From the NCBI GenBank assembly GCA_965116945.1, contig OZ220734.1, positions 1,736,001 through 1,800,000 of the forward strand: a stretch of 64,000 nt of DNA. The letters are read 5' to 3'. Origin of the DNA: Plut-88900 sp965116945 (GTDB taxonomy: Bacteria > Chloroflexota > Dehalococcoidia > Plut-88900). Positions 24,359 through 32,410 of this stretch are shown here, piece by piece. The notes under the pieces are model-generated. The model saw nothing but the letters and a program-made list of their open reading frames with translations. It did not search any database and was not told where the DNA came from. How positions within the stretch are numbered: the first letter of the stretch is position 1; every line of letters begins with the position of its first letter. Made by a program: the position numbers and the translations under genes.

Positions 24359-24504
24359 TTGACGTGGACACCAAGAGCGAACGGCGGGAGGAGCGTAAGC
24401 GGAACCGGCGCAAGATGCGGGTCTCGGGGCGAGGGTTGAAGAGGCTGGTGCAGGAGATCGGGCGGAAGGCCAAGGAGAAGGCACTGCCAAGGCAGGGCAC
24501 CTAA
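24355..24504 (+). CDS. 49-residue highly basic small protein
   Basis: This reading frame starts in an ATGA overlap with the LLM stop and ends with TAA at 24502-24504. The product is strongly cationic: about 19 of 49 residues are Arg or Lys, with runs such as ERREERKRNRRKMR and a GRGLKRL centre; no membrane segment is present. Overlap-coupled start, clean stop and end-to-end fit against the convergent gene support it being real. It could be a nucleic-acid- or protein-binding small protein; no family is assigned. Its stop interlocks with the convergent aldo/keto reductase stop (CTAA at 24501-24504). Confidence 0.55.
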   Translation: MIDVDTKSERREERKRNRRKMRVSGRGLKRLVQEIGRKAKEKALPRQGT

Positions 24505-25454
24505 CGCTCAGGGGGCTGGGGTGGAGGGACGATCTCGTCGACTCCCCTCAGTTCATCGGGTGTTAAAGCCCAATCAGCGGCCTTGACGTTCTGAATTACC
24601 TGCTCGGGCCTCGAGGCCCCTGCGATTACACTACACACAGCCGGGTTCGCGAGCAGCCACGCAATCGCCAACTCTCCTATAGTATGACCCATCTCTTCTG
24701 CAAAAGCTGATAACTTTTCCACTATGTCGAAATTTTTGTCGGTCAGCGAACGCATGTAGAACTCCCCCGAGGCCATGCGGGTGCCCTCGGGTATCGGTGC
24801 ATTCCGGCGGTACTTCCCGGTCAGCAGCCCTGACTCCAAAGGGAAATAAGGGATTATGCTTAGCCCGTTGGCGGCGCAATAGGGTACGACCTCCAGCTCT
24901 ACCCTTCTGTGGAGCAGGTTGTAGTAGCACTGCTCTGAGACCGACTTGTTCAAGTTGTAGTACCTGGAGGTCCATAGGGTCTCGGAGAGCTGCAGGCCCG
25001 AGAAGTTCGATGTTCCGAAATACCGGACCTTGCCCTGTTTCACTAGGTCGTCCAGCCCGCGAAGAGTCTCTTCTATGGGAGTGTCGGGGTCGTGCCAGTG
25101 GACCTGGTATAGGTCAATGTGATCGGTCTGCAGCCGTCTAAGGCTGTCTTCCACGGCGTTGAATAAGTGATAACGGGAAGCGCCCCCGCTGTTGGGGCCA
25201 TCGTCAAGGGCCATTTCGAACTTCGTAGCCAGGACTACCGAATTCCGCCGACCCTTCAGCCAGTTCCCTATGACCTTCTCGGATTCGCCGAAGTTATAGT
25301 AGTCGGCGGTGTCAATGAAGTTGACGCCGAGATCAAGGGCCTGGTCCATAACTCGGAATGAGCTCGGCTCGTCATTTCGGCCCCCGAAGTTGTTGGCCCC
25401 CAACCCCACCACCGAGACCTTGACCCCAGTTTGTCCAAGGAATCGATACTGCAT
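24501..25454 (-). CDS. Aldo/keto reductase
   Basis: A 317-residue (beta/alpha)8 NADPH-dependent reductase. The catalytic tetrad is complete: D48 and Y53 (NFIDTADYYNFGES), K78 (LATKFE) and H119 (LYQVHWHD). The C-terminal GASRPEQVIQNV segment is the cofactor-phosphate contact. It resembles the YajO/Tas-like AKR group that reduces carbonyl compounds. The frame extends to 25490, but MQYRFLGQTGVKVS at 25454 is the family N-terminus and GGGGAC precedes it. It converges on the 49-residue protein gene with a 4-base overlap. Confidence 0.93.
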   Translation of the reverse strand: MQYRFLGQTGVKVSVVGLGANNFGGRNDEPSSFRVMDQALDLGVNFIDTADYYNFGESEKVIGNWLKGRRNSVVLATKFEMALDDGPNSGGASRYHLFNAVEDSLRRLQTDHIDLYQVHWHDPDTPIEETLRGLDDLVKQGKVRYFGTSNFSGLQLSETLWTSRYYNLNKSVSEQCYYNLLHRRVELEVVPYCAANGLSIIPYFPLESGLLTGKYRRNAPIPEGTRMASGEFYMRSLTDKNFDIVEKLSAFAEEMGHTIGELAIAWLLANPAVCSVIAGASRPEQVIQNVKAADWALTPDELRGVDEIVPPPQPPER

Positions 25455-25531
25455 AAGTTGTCCCCATTTATTGGCGGATTTGAGTGGCACAATATCACAG
25501 AAGTTCCGGTGGGTCGATTGGGGTGTGGGGT

Positions 25532-27037
25532 ATGATGGGGAATATGGCCGTAAACGATTCCAGGGAGACGACCGCGTCCTCAGGCCCCGACAGTATTCGG
25601 AAATGGCGGGCTTTCTCAGCCATAGCCATCGGTATGTTCCTTGCAGTTGCGGAACAGACTGGTGTGGCGTTGGCTCTGCCTGAAATCGCCGACGACTTCA
25701 AGGTGAATATTCCCGCAGTGCAGTGGATCACCCTGGGTTATGTGTTGACCACCAGCGCCGCCTTCATGCCCTTGGGCCGCCTATCGGACATCGTGGGAAG
25801 ACCCAAAGTCTACACGGCTGGGTTTGTGGGTTTCATCGCGATGGCGGTTGTCGCCGGCTTTTCGACCGCCTTCTGGATGCTTCTAGTGGCCAAGTTGGCC
25901 CAGGGAGTGGCCTCTGCTGGGACTCAAGCAAACGCGATGGCTATAGTGACCGAGGCATTTCCTAGAAGAGAACGGGGCCGGGCCATCGGCCTCTATACAA
26001 CGGTGGTAGGGGTCGGGGCTACCGCGGGGCCATTCCTGGGCGGACTGCTAATCAGTGAACTCGGATGGCGTTGGCTCTTTTATGCAAGCGTGCCGCTAGG
26101 TCTCTTGGCCATTGTTTCGGCAGTCTGGGCCCTAAAGAACTGGCCGACCCACGGAAAACCCGGAGAGCAGAGGGGGCGCTTCGACTGGGTTGGCGCTGCA
26201 GTATCATCCGGGACGTTGGTTAGCCTGCTGCTGACACTCTCGAACTCCCACCGCTTTGGTTGGGGGTCTGTCCCGACCATAGCTGGCTTGGTCGGAGCGG
26301 CTGGGCTATTCAGTTTCTTCGTGTGGTGGGAGCTTCGCAGCCCACACCCGATGATCGACCTTCGGTATTTCGCCAGCCGCTACTTCTCCCTCGGGGTGTC
26401 GACACGCTTTCTGACCTTTCTTGCCAGTGCCCCGAGGGTGATTCTCATGCCCTTCTACCTAATCCAGGTCTTGGGGTACGAGGCCCATATCGCAGGGCTA
26501 ATCAGTGCCGCGGCATCTGTGTCAATGGCGGTATTCGGGGCTGTCAGCGGTGTGCTGTCGGAGAGATTGGGCCCGAGGTGGCTAATGCTGGCGGGAATTG
26601 CGATTGCAATATCCGCGATGTTCACCTTTTCAACACTGGATGTGGACTCTTCGCCATTTCATGCCGTTGTAGCACTGGCGCTTTCGGGGGCCGGCATGGG
26701 CACTTTCTATTCCCCGAACACCAGCGACATTCTGAGTACAAGGTCGGGGGAGACTTACGGGATAACTGCAGCTTTACTGAACCTTACCAGGACAACCGGC
26801 AATGTAACCGGAATCGCCATATCCACGACGGTAATCGCCCTCTATATGGCCGCCGCGGGATACGAACCAAGCCTGTCTGCGGTTGCCGGTTCTGCGGGAG
26901 AGGGTGTGAAAGGTGCGTTCGTGAACGGGCTATCTACTTCTTTTCTTGTTTCTGGATCTCTGGTGTCTTTGGCTTTCGTATTATCCGTGGTGCAGGGTAG
27001 GGTGGGGAGGGGTGAGGGTGTCGCACCCTCACCCTAG
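25532..27037 (+). CDS. MFS transporter, DHA2 (14-TMS) family
   Basis: A roughly 500-residue integral membrane protein with about 14 hydrophobic segments. It has the DHA2-type motif A LGRLSDIVGRPKVY after TM2 and motif C-like VVGVGATAGPFLGGLLI in TM5, as in EmrB/QacA drug and metabolite exporters. It probably exports small organic compounds using proton motive force. The start is ambiguous: the frame opens at GTG 25484; ATG 25532, 25535 and 25544 are all near a G-rich purine run, and 25532 is used here. The last codons form a hairpin (27010-27034). Confidence 0.88.
   Translation: MMGNMAVNDSRETTASSGPDSIRKWRAFSAIAIGMFLAVAEQTGVALALPEIADDFKVNIPAVQWITLGYVLTTSAAFMPLGRLSDIVGRPKVYTAGFVGFIAMAVVAGFSTAFWMLLVAKLAQGVASAGTQANAMAIVTEAFPRRERGRAIGLYTTVVGVGATAGPFLGGLLISELGWRWLFYASVPLGLLAIVSAVWALKNWPTHGKPGEQRGRFDWVGAAVSSGTLVSLLLTLSNSHRFGWGSVPTIAGLVGAAGLFSFFVWWELRSPHPMIDLRYFASRYFSLGVSTRFLTFLASAPRVILMPFYLIQVLGYEAHIAGLISAAASVSMAVFGAVSGVLSERLGPRWLMLAGIAIAISAMFTFSTLDVDSSPFHAVVALALSGAGMGTFYSPNTSDILSTRSGETYGITAALLNLTRTTGNVTGIAISTTVIALYMAAAGYEPSLSAVAGSAGEGVKGAFVNGLSTSFLVSGSLVSLAFVLSVVQGRVGRGEGVAPSP
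27010..27034 (+). terminator. Terminator-like hairpin inside the MFS gene 3' end
   Basis: An 11-bp perfect stem (27010-27020 with 27024-27034) with a 3-nt loop ends right before the MFS stop codon. It is followed by a moderately T-rich stretch (CTTCTCTGT). It could terminate the MFS transcript and insulate it from the convergent CaiB gene. Confidence 0.45.
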
Positions 27038-27070
27038 CACTTCTCTGTAGGCGAAAGGCACCCTCTCTGC

Positions 27071-28285
27071 TCATCCCCCGGTTATCGCCCCCGAGTCCTG
27101 GAGACGGGTGATGTCATCCCAGGTATAGCCCATCTCCAGGAGCACCTCTTCAGTGTGTTGGCCCAGCTCGGGAGAAGGAGACTTGGGACCGATATCGGTG
27201 TCTTCCAGGTGAATGGGGGTGTTCAACACCTTGTAGGGCCCGTGCTCCGGGTGGACGAGGGTTCGGAGCATGTCGTTGAGCTCTACCTGGGGGTCGCTGA
27301 GGGCATCGAGCATATCCCGGACGGGTGCGAATATGACCTGGCTGGCTTCCAGAATGGGCGACCATTCATCCATAGTCTTCCCGGCAAAAATACTGTCGAG
27401 GGTGGCGATGGCCTGGGCGGCGTTGGCCTTCCGGTCTTCGATGGTGGCAAAGCGGGGTTCGTCAATAAGTTCGGGGTGTCCGATGGCCTTGCAGAGCTTG
27501 TCCCAGTTGGTCCCGTTGTCGGGCATGACCATCAAGAACCATTTGCCGTCGGAAGCGCAATAGGTGTTGATGAGGGCGTCTACCGCGTCAACGCGGGAGC
27601 GCCGAATGAGTGGCCGGTTGGAAGCCAAGGCCTCCTGAACATCGGCGCCAATTACCCACAGGCCCATGTTCATCAAAGAGGTGGTTACCAGGCGTCCCTT
27701 TCCCGTGCGTTGGCGTTCCAGTATCGCAGCCAGTACGCCTGCCAATAGGGTGGGGGCGGTGGTGTGGTCTCCCATGCCGTTCAGGATATCTATTGGCTCG
27801 GGGGAGAGTTGGCTGTAGAGGTGCATCAGGCCGGAACTGGCCCAGAAAGTCGTGTGATCGAATCCGAGCTTGTCCTTCTTGGGCCCCCTGGGTCCAAATC
27901 CGCTTAGAGCGAGGTAGATGAGCCGGGGGTTATCGGTGCTGAGTTGTTCGTAGGTGAGGCCAAACTTCTCCATCCGTCTTGGAAGCAGGTTGGTTACGAA
28001 GACGTCGGCCTCCCTGGCCAATCTCTGTACGACTTCGGAGGCCTCGGGCTTGTTGAGGTCCAGGGAGATGCCCCGTTTGCCGCGGTTGTCCATCTCGAAG
28101 GCGTAGTTTATTGGGAACTCGACGCCGTAGGTGCCGTCGGAGGACAACCACCTGTAGGGGTCGCCGCTGAGGGGTTCGACCTTTATGACCTCTGCGCCCA
28201 TGTCTGCCATGAGGGCGGCGCAGCACGGCACCGCAAGGAAATTAGCGACTTCTACAACCTTGATGCCGGTGAGAGGGCCTGCCAT
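27071..28285 (-). CDS. CaiB/BaiF family CoA-transferase
   Basis: A 404-residue class III CoA-transferase moving CoA between acyl-CoA and a free acid via an enzyme-aspartyl anhydride. The N-terminal LTGIKVVEVANFLAVPCCAALMADMGAEVIKVEP Rossmann part is diagnostic, and the catalytic aspartate is in NGMGDHTTAP (D173). The C-terminal part ends LLEMGYTWDDITRLQDSGAI. GGAGG stands 5 nt before the ATG. The substrate is unknown. It is alone on its strand, facing the MFS gene and divergent from the ABC exporter operon. Confidence 0.92.
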   Translation of the reverse strand: MAGPLTGIKVVEVANFLAVPCCAALMADMGAEVIKVEPLSGDPYRWLSSDGTYGVEFPINYAFEMDNRGKRGISLDLNKPEASEVVQRLAREADVFVTNLLPRRMEKFGLTYEQLSTDNPRLIYLALSGFGPRGPKKDKLGFDHTTFWASSGLMHLYSQLSPEPIDILNGMGDHTTAPTLLAGVLAAILERQRTGKGRLVTTSLMNMGLWVIGADVQEALASNRPLIRRSRVDAVDALINTYCASDGKWFLMVMPDNGTNWDKLCKAIGHPELIDEPRFATIEDRKANAAQAIATLDSIFAGKTMDEWSPILEASQVIFAPVRDMLDALSDPQVELNDMLRTLVHPEHGPYKVLNTPIHLEDTDIGPKSPSPELGQHTEEVLLEMGYTWDDITRLQDSGAITGG

Positions 28286-28418
28286 TACATCCTCCGAGTC
28301 GGGAGCAGGTCCTTTATTTCTGGGCCTGCTTCCTTACTGCATTTGGGAGATTTTACGGACCGGCCCGAGGTTAACACAAGCGGTCCAGCGGGGCGGCCTT
28401 CTGGGGTTGGGGTCGGAT

Positions 28419-28438
28419 TTGGTGATATAATTCACCAA
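28419..28438 (+). promoter_or_regulatory. -10 box embedded in an inverted repeat (candidate operator) of the ABC exporter operon
   Basis: TTGGTGA (28419-28425) and TCACCAA (28432-28438) are perfect 7-bp arms separated by exactly six bases, TATAAT (28426-28431). A dyad centred on a consensus -10 hexamer is the layout of a repressor operator. It lies about 60 nt upstream of the exporter ATPase gene. No good -35 is visible, which would fit a regulated promoter. The regulator is not in this neighbourhood. Confidence 0.5.
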
Positions 28439-28498
28439 TGTGAGACTCTATTGAGCTTCGGTTCTAATTTGTGAAGCAAAGCAGCGCCTGGTAATGAC

Positions 28499-29233
28499 AT
28501 GCAAGACTCAGACAATAACGCCACTACGGATTCAATAATTGAGGCCACCGAAGTGGTCAAGATCTACGATACCGGCAGGGTTAAGGTAAATGCCCTGCAC
28601 AACGTGGACTTGAAGGTGGAGCGGGGTGAGATGGTGGCAATCATGGGCCCGAGCGGGTGCGGCAAGACAACTCTTCTCAATTGCCTCTCGGGTCTGGACT
28701 CGATTAATGGCGGTGTTATCAAGATTGCGGGTCGAGACCTGGCCAAGATGTCCGACAACGAAAAGACTCGCTATCGGGCTACCAAGATGGGGTACGTGTT
28801 CCAGGCTTTCAATCTGCTGCCTGTGCTGACCGCATTGGAGAACGTAGAGATGCCACTGCTCATCTCCGGGACTAAGGCAAAGGACGCCCGAGAAAAAGCC
28901 ACGGAGGCCTTGGGCCTTGTAAACCTCGGGGATTGGGTCAACCACTATCCAACGGAGCTCTCTGGTGGACAGCAGCAGAGGGTTGCGATTGCCCGGTCTC
29001 TGGTGAACCGACCGGAGATTGTTTGGGGTGACGAACCTACGGGCAACCTAGATTCGGAGAATTCCGACGAAATAATGGACCTCCTTATCTCCCTGAACAG
29101 ACAAAACAATCAGACCTTTGTACTGGTCACCCACTCCGAGGCCCTTGCCGCCCTGGCCCACCGCACCATCCGCATGAGGGATGGGCGGATCGAGGACTAT
29201 GGGTACGGGTCAACAACCCAGACTGCGCACTGA
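28499..29233 (+). CDS. ABC transporter ATP-binding protein (LolD/MacB type)
   Basis: A 244-residue ABC ATPase. Walker A GPSGCGKTT is at 50-58, signature LSGGQQQR at 154-161, Walker B with the catalytic glutamate in IVWGDEPTGNLD (about 174-185), and the H-loop in LVTHS. The MGPSGCGKTTLLNCLSGLD and FQAFNLLPVLTALENVEMPL segments are characteristic of the LolD/MacB/FtsE-like group that works with FtsX-type permeases. The permease gene follows 7 nt after the stop. Function: powering a mechanotransmission-type exporter or lipoprotein/peptide extrusion system. Confidence 0.93.
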   Translation: MQDSDNNATTDSIIEATEVVKIYDTGRVKVNALHNVDLKVERGEMVAIMGPSGCGKTTLLNCLSGLDSINGGVIKIAGRDLAKMSDNEKTRYRATKMGYVFQAFNLLPVLTALENVEMPLLISGTKAKDAREKATEALGLVNLGDWVNHYPTELSGGQQQRVAIARSLVNRPEIVWGDEPTGNLDSENSDEIMDLLISLNRQNNQTFVLVTHSEALAALAHRTIRMRDGRIEDYGYGSTTQTAH

Positions 29234-29240
29234 CTAACTG

Positions 29241-32200
29241 ATGGACGAACTCTTTGGTGTTCCGATAGAGCAGTATGCCGTTGTGCTCGGCGTAATGTTC
29301 CTCTTGTTCGCCGCGGCGCTGATATTCATCACCGTCCGCAACATGATCCTCGTGAAGATGGCTCTGCGGCAGGTTCTCAGAAGGCCGTCGCGGGGCATAT
29401 TGGTTGTCGTGGGTCTCATGCTGGCGACAGCTATCATCATGAGCGCTTTCCTGACCGGTGACTCGATGACCTACAGTATCAAGACTAGCGTCACCGACAA
29501 TCTACGGACGATGGATGAGTTGATACGGGTGGATGAGGACTCCGATCTGTGGAACGACCAGGCAGTCCCTGAAGACTTTCCGCAGGAGATTTTTGCGGAT
29601 GTGGCCGCAGCCCTGGACCCGGATCCCGAGGTGGATGGTGTCTTGCCGGTCATAGCCGACACCGTAGCAGTGGTCAATATGGGTTCACAACAGTTCGAGG
29701 CCAACGCCCTGATAACTGGGCTGGACCCTTCACGCGCAGCGACATTTGATGAGATTTTCGACACGACTGGCGCCCCAATCGATCTTAACAGGCTGGGGCC
29801 GGATGAACTGCTGATTGATCTCGAAGGAGCGGCGGAGTTGGATGCGGACGTCGGGGACTCACTGCAGCTTTTCCTCGGCCCTGGTAGTTTCAAGGAAATG
29901 ACCGTAAGGGCGGTCATGGATGGCTGGTTCTTCAAGAGTGAAGAATTCGACGTAGTGGTCAGCTTGCCGCTTGCCAGGGCACAGGAATTGTTGGGCAAAG
30001 AGGGCAGGCTATCCAATATCCTGGTCTCCAACCTGGGAGACCAGGAAAGCGGGGTGGACTTGACGGAGTCAGTCGTGGGGAGGCACGGCGATCTGCCGGC
30101 CCTGGTGGACAACGGGCTGGAGCTGCACGACATAAAGCGGTCGGGCATAGACTTCGCCAATGAATGGGGCAACCTGTTCCTGAGCTTCTTCACGGTGTTC
30201 GGGCTCTTTTCCATCGGCGTTGGCCTGCTTTTGATATTCCTGATCTTTTCCATGCTGGCGGCGGAACGGAAAGCGGAACTTGGGATGTCCCGGGCGATAG
30301 GGATGAAGAGGGGGCACTTGATAAGGATGTTCCTGGCCGAAGGCGCGATATACGGGTTGGGGTCCTCGGTGGTGGGGGTGGTGATCGGGCTTGGTCTGGG
30401 ATTCATACTGGTGAAAGCAACCGCCGGCGCCATCAGTGCAGACGTCACCTCTGAATTCGCCTTGAGTGCCCACGTTCAGCTGGTTAGCGTCCTGGTCTCT
30501 TTCTTCCTGGGTGCAGTCATTACGCTGGTTACCGTGGCCTTTGCTTCCTGGCGGATTAGCCGCATCAACATAGTAAGGGCGATACGGGACATACCGGAAC
30601 CCCGACGCTCCAGGGCCACCAAAAAGGCCCTGGCAGGCGGCATATTGCTGATTGTTCTTGGCCTGCTGCTGATGTTCTCCGGCTACAGCAACAGTAACCT
30701 GGTCTGGTTCTGGCTGGGCCCGTCTCTCGCCGTTTTAGGTGCAGCGATAGTCCTGCGGTATCTTGGTGTGGCCCGAAGGTGGGCTTTGTCCGGCGCGGGC
30801 CTCTTGTTAGTCATCTGGTGGCTGCTTCCGCCGTCGGTCGAACGGGCGATAAAGGACGACTGGAGCAGTGACTTCACCGTCTTCTTCGTAACGGGAACAA
30901 TGGTAGTTCTTGGCGCCGTGCTGTTCACCATCAACAACGCTGACTTCGTGCTTGGGCTGGTCTCGAGGACGGTCGGGCGGATCAGGGGCCTCGCGCCGAT
31001 TATCAAATCATCCATTGCATATCCGCTCAGGTTCGGGTTCCGGACCGGGATATCCGTGGCGATGTTTGCGGTGGTCATCTATTCGGTGACCGTGATGAGC
31101 GTGGTTATCCAGGGATTCAACGAGCTGCTGGGAGACCAGGACAGGATAGGCGGTGGGTACGAGGTGATGGCCTTTTCGTTGAACGATACCAACCCGGTAA
31201 CCGACCTTCCCGCTGCCATTGAATCCAATCCCGAACTTGACTTCGTGAGCAGGGTGGACGGAGAGCCTTCAGTTGGAATCCTGAGAAACATATTCGATGC
31301 AAGCGCCCGGCTTGCGAATGGCTCCGGCGACGGCTTCACCGATACGATTCTGACGGGCGTGGACGATGACTTCGTGGACTCCAATCGCTATGAAATCATG
31401 CTGTCCACTACGGAATACACTAAAGATGGAGAGGTAGATACCGAAAGGTTGTGGAGGGATGTCAGGGAGAACCCGGGCCTGGCGGTGGTGAACTCGTTCC
31501 TCGTGCCGAGCCGGAACGACTTCCAGTTCGACGTGCAAGGGGATAACTTCACGCTGGGAGGGGTGGAGGACCTGTACCAGGAGAACGACTACATGGAGCC
31601 GGCTCCAATCCAGGTGCGGGACTTGAAGAGCAACACGACACTCGACCTCACTGTAATCGGGGTGTTTGACGACTTCGCATCCCAGGGCCTGCTCCCGATC
31701 GGAGTCTATACCTCTACCAACCTGCTGACCGCCGAGCTGCCGAGAGATGTCGACCCCAACCAGTTCTTCTTCAACGTTGATCCGGGCACTGAGGATGCAG
31801 CAATCAAGATTGAGGCTGCGTTTTTCGCAAACGGTATGGAAACTCTGGACATCAACGAGGTCATGGACGGCCTGCAGAGTTCCAACCGCGCCTTTACTAA
31901 CTTGCTGCTAGCCTTCATGTCGCTGGGCTTGGTCGTAGGGATTGCTGCGCTCGGTGTGGTTAGCGCGAGAGCAGTTGTGGAACGCCGTCAACAGATTGGA
32001 ATGCTGCGAGCTATCGGATACTCGCGGGGAATGGTGCAGCTCTCGTTCCTTCTGGAATCGTCATTTATCGCCGTGCTGGGAATTATCTTGGGGCTGGGGT
32101 TGGGTCTATTGACCTCGATAAATGTCGTGAGTTCAATACGGCACGAAGAGGCTGACTACAGCCTGGTAGTGCCCTGGGCGCAGGTGTTGGGAATCGCTGT

Positions 32201-32291
32201 AGTGGCATACATCCTGTCCCTTCTCATGACTTTCCTGCCCGCAAAGAGTGCAGGCAAGATCTCCCCGTCCGAAGCGCTGCGCTACGAATAG
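29241..32291 (+). CDS. ABC transporter permease, FtsX-type, duplicated
   Basis: A 1016-residue membrane protein. It has an N-terminal helix (about 10-30) and a second at 47-70, a large extracytoplasmic domain (about 75-300), and an FtsX domain with three helices (about 310-450, with the ERKAELGMSRAIGMKRGHLIRMFL coupling loop). Two extra helix pairs (about 465-560) lead to a second extracytoplasmic domain (about 610-870) and a second FtsX domain (about 880-1010, with VERRQQIGMLRAIGYSRGMVQLSFLLESS). This is a fusion of two permease halves, so one polypeptide can replace the usual dimer. It pairs with the ATPase encoded 7 nt upstream. No periplasmic adaptor or outer-membrane gene is nearby. Confidence 0.9.
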   Translation: MDELFGVPIEQYAVVLGVMFLLFAAALIFITVRNMILVKMALRQVLRRPSRGILVVVGLMLATAIIMSAFLTGDSMTYSIKTSVTDNLRTMDELIRVDEDSDLWNDQAVPEDFPQEIFADVAAALDPDPEVDGVLPVIADTVAVVNMGSQQFEANALITGLDPSRAATFDEIFDTTGAPIDLNRLGPDELLIDLEGAAELDADVGDSLQLFLGPGSFKEMTVRAVMDGWFFKSEEFDVVVSLPLARAQELLGKEGRLSNILVSNLGDQESGVDLTESVVGRHGDLPALVDNGLELHDIKRSGIDFANEWGNLFLSFFTVFGLFSIGVGLLLIFLIFSMLAAERKAELGMSRAIGMKRGHLIRMFLAEGAIYGLGSSVVGVVIGLGLGFILVKATAGAISADVTSEFALSAHVQLVSVLVSFFLGAVITLVTVAFASWRISRINIVRAIRDIPEPRRSRATKKALAGGILLIVLGLLLMFSGYSNSNLVWFWLGPSLAVLGAAIVLRYLGVARRWALSGAGLLLVIWWLLPPSVERAIKDDWSSDFTVFFVTGTMVVLGAVLFTINNADFVLGLVSRTVGRIRGLAPIIKSSIAYPLRFGFRTGISVAMFAVVIYSVTVMSVVIQGFNELLGDQDRIGGGYEVMAFSLNDTNPVTDLPAAIESNPELDFVSRVDGEPSVGILRNIFDASARLANGSGDGFTDTILTGVDDDFVDSNRYEIMLSTTEYTKDGEVDTERLWRDVRENPGLAVVNSFLVPSRNDFQFDVQGDNFTLGGVEDLYQENDYMEPAPIQVRDLKSNTTLDLTVIGVFDDFASQGLLPIGVYTSTNLLTAELPRDVDPNQFFFNVDPGTEDAAIKIEAAFFANGMETLDINEVMDGLQSSNRAFTNLLLAFMSLGLVVGIAALGVVSARAVVERRQQIGMLRAIGYSRGMVQLSFLLESSFIAVLGIILGLGLGLLTSINVVSSIRHEEADYSLVVPWAQVLGIAVVAYILSLLMTFLPAKSAGKISPSEALRYE

Positions 32292-32410
32292 TCGGGATTC
32301 AACTTTACGCGTTCCCGCGAATAGATGAGTCCTATTTAGGCTCAAGGAGCGACTTAGGAAGAACGTGAACCGCTCTTTATGCTCCGGCTGACTTCCAAGT
32401 TGCCGTTAGC

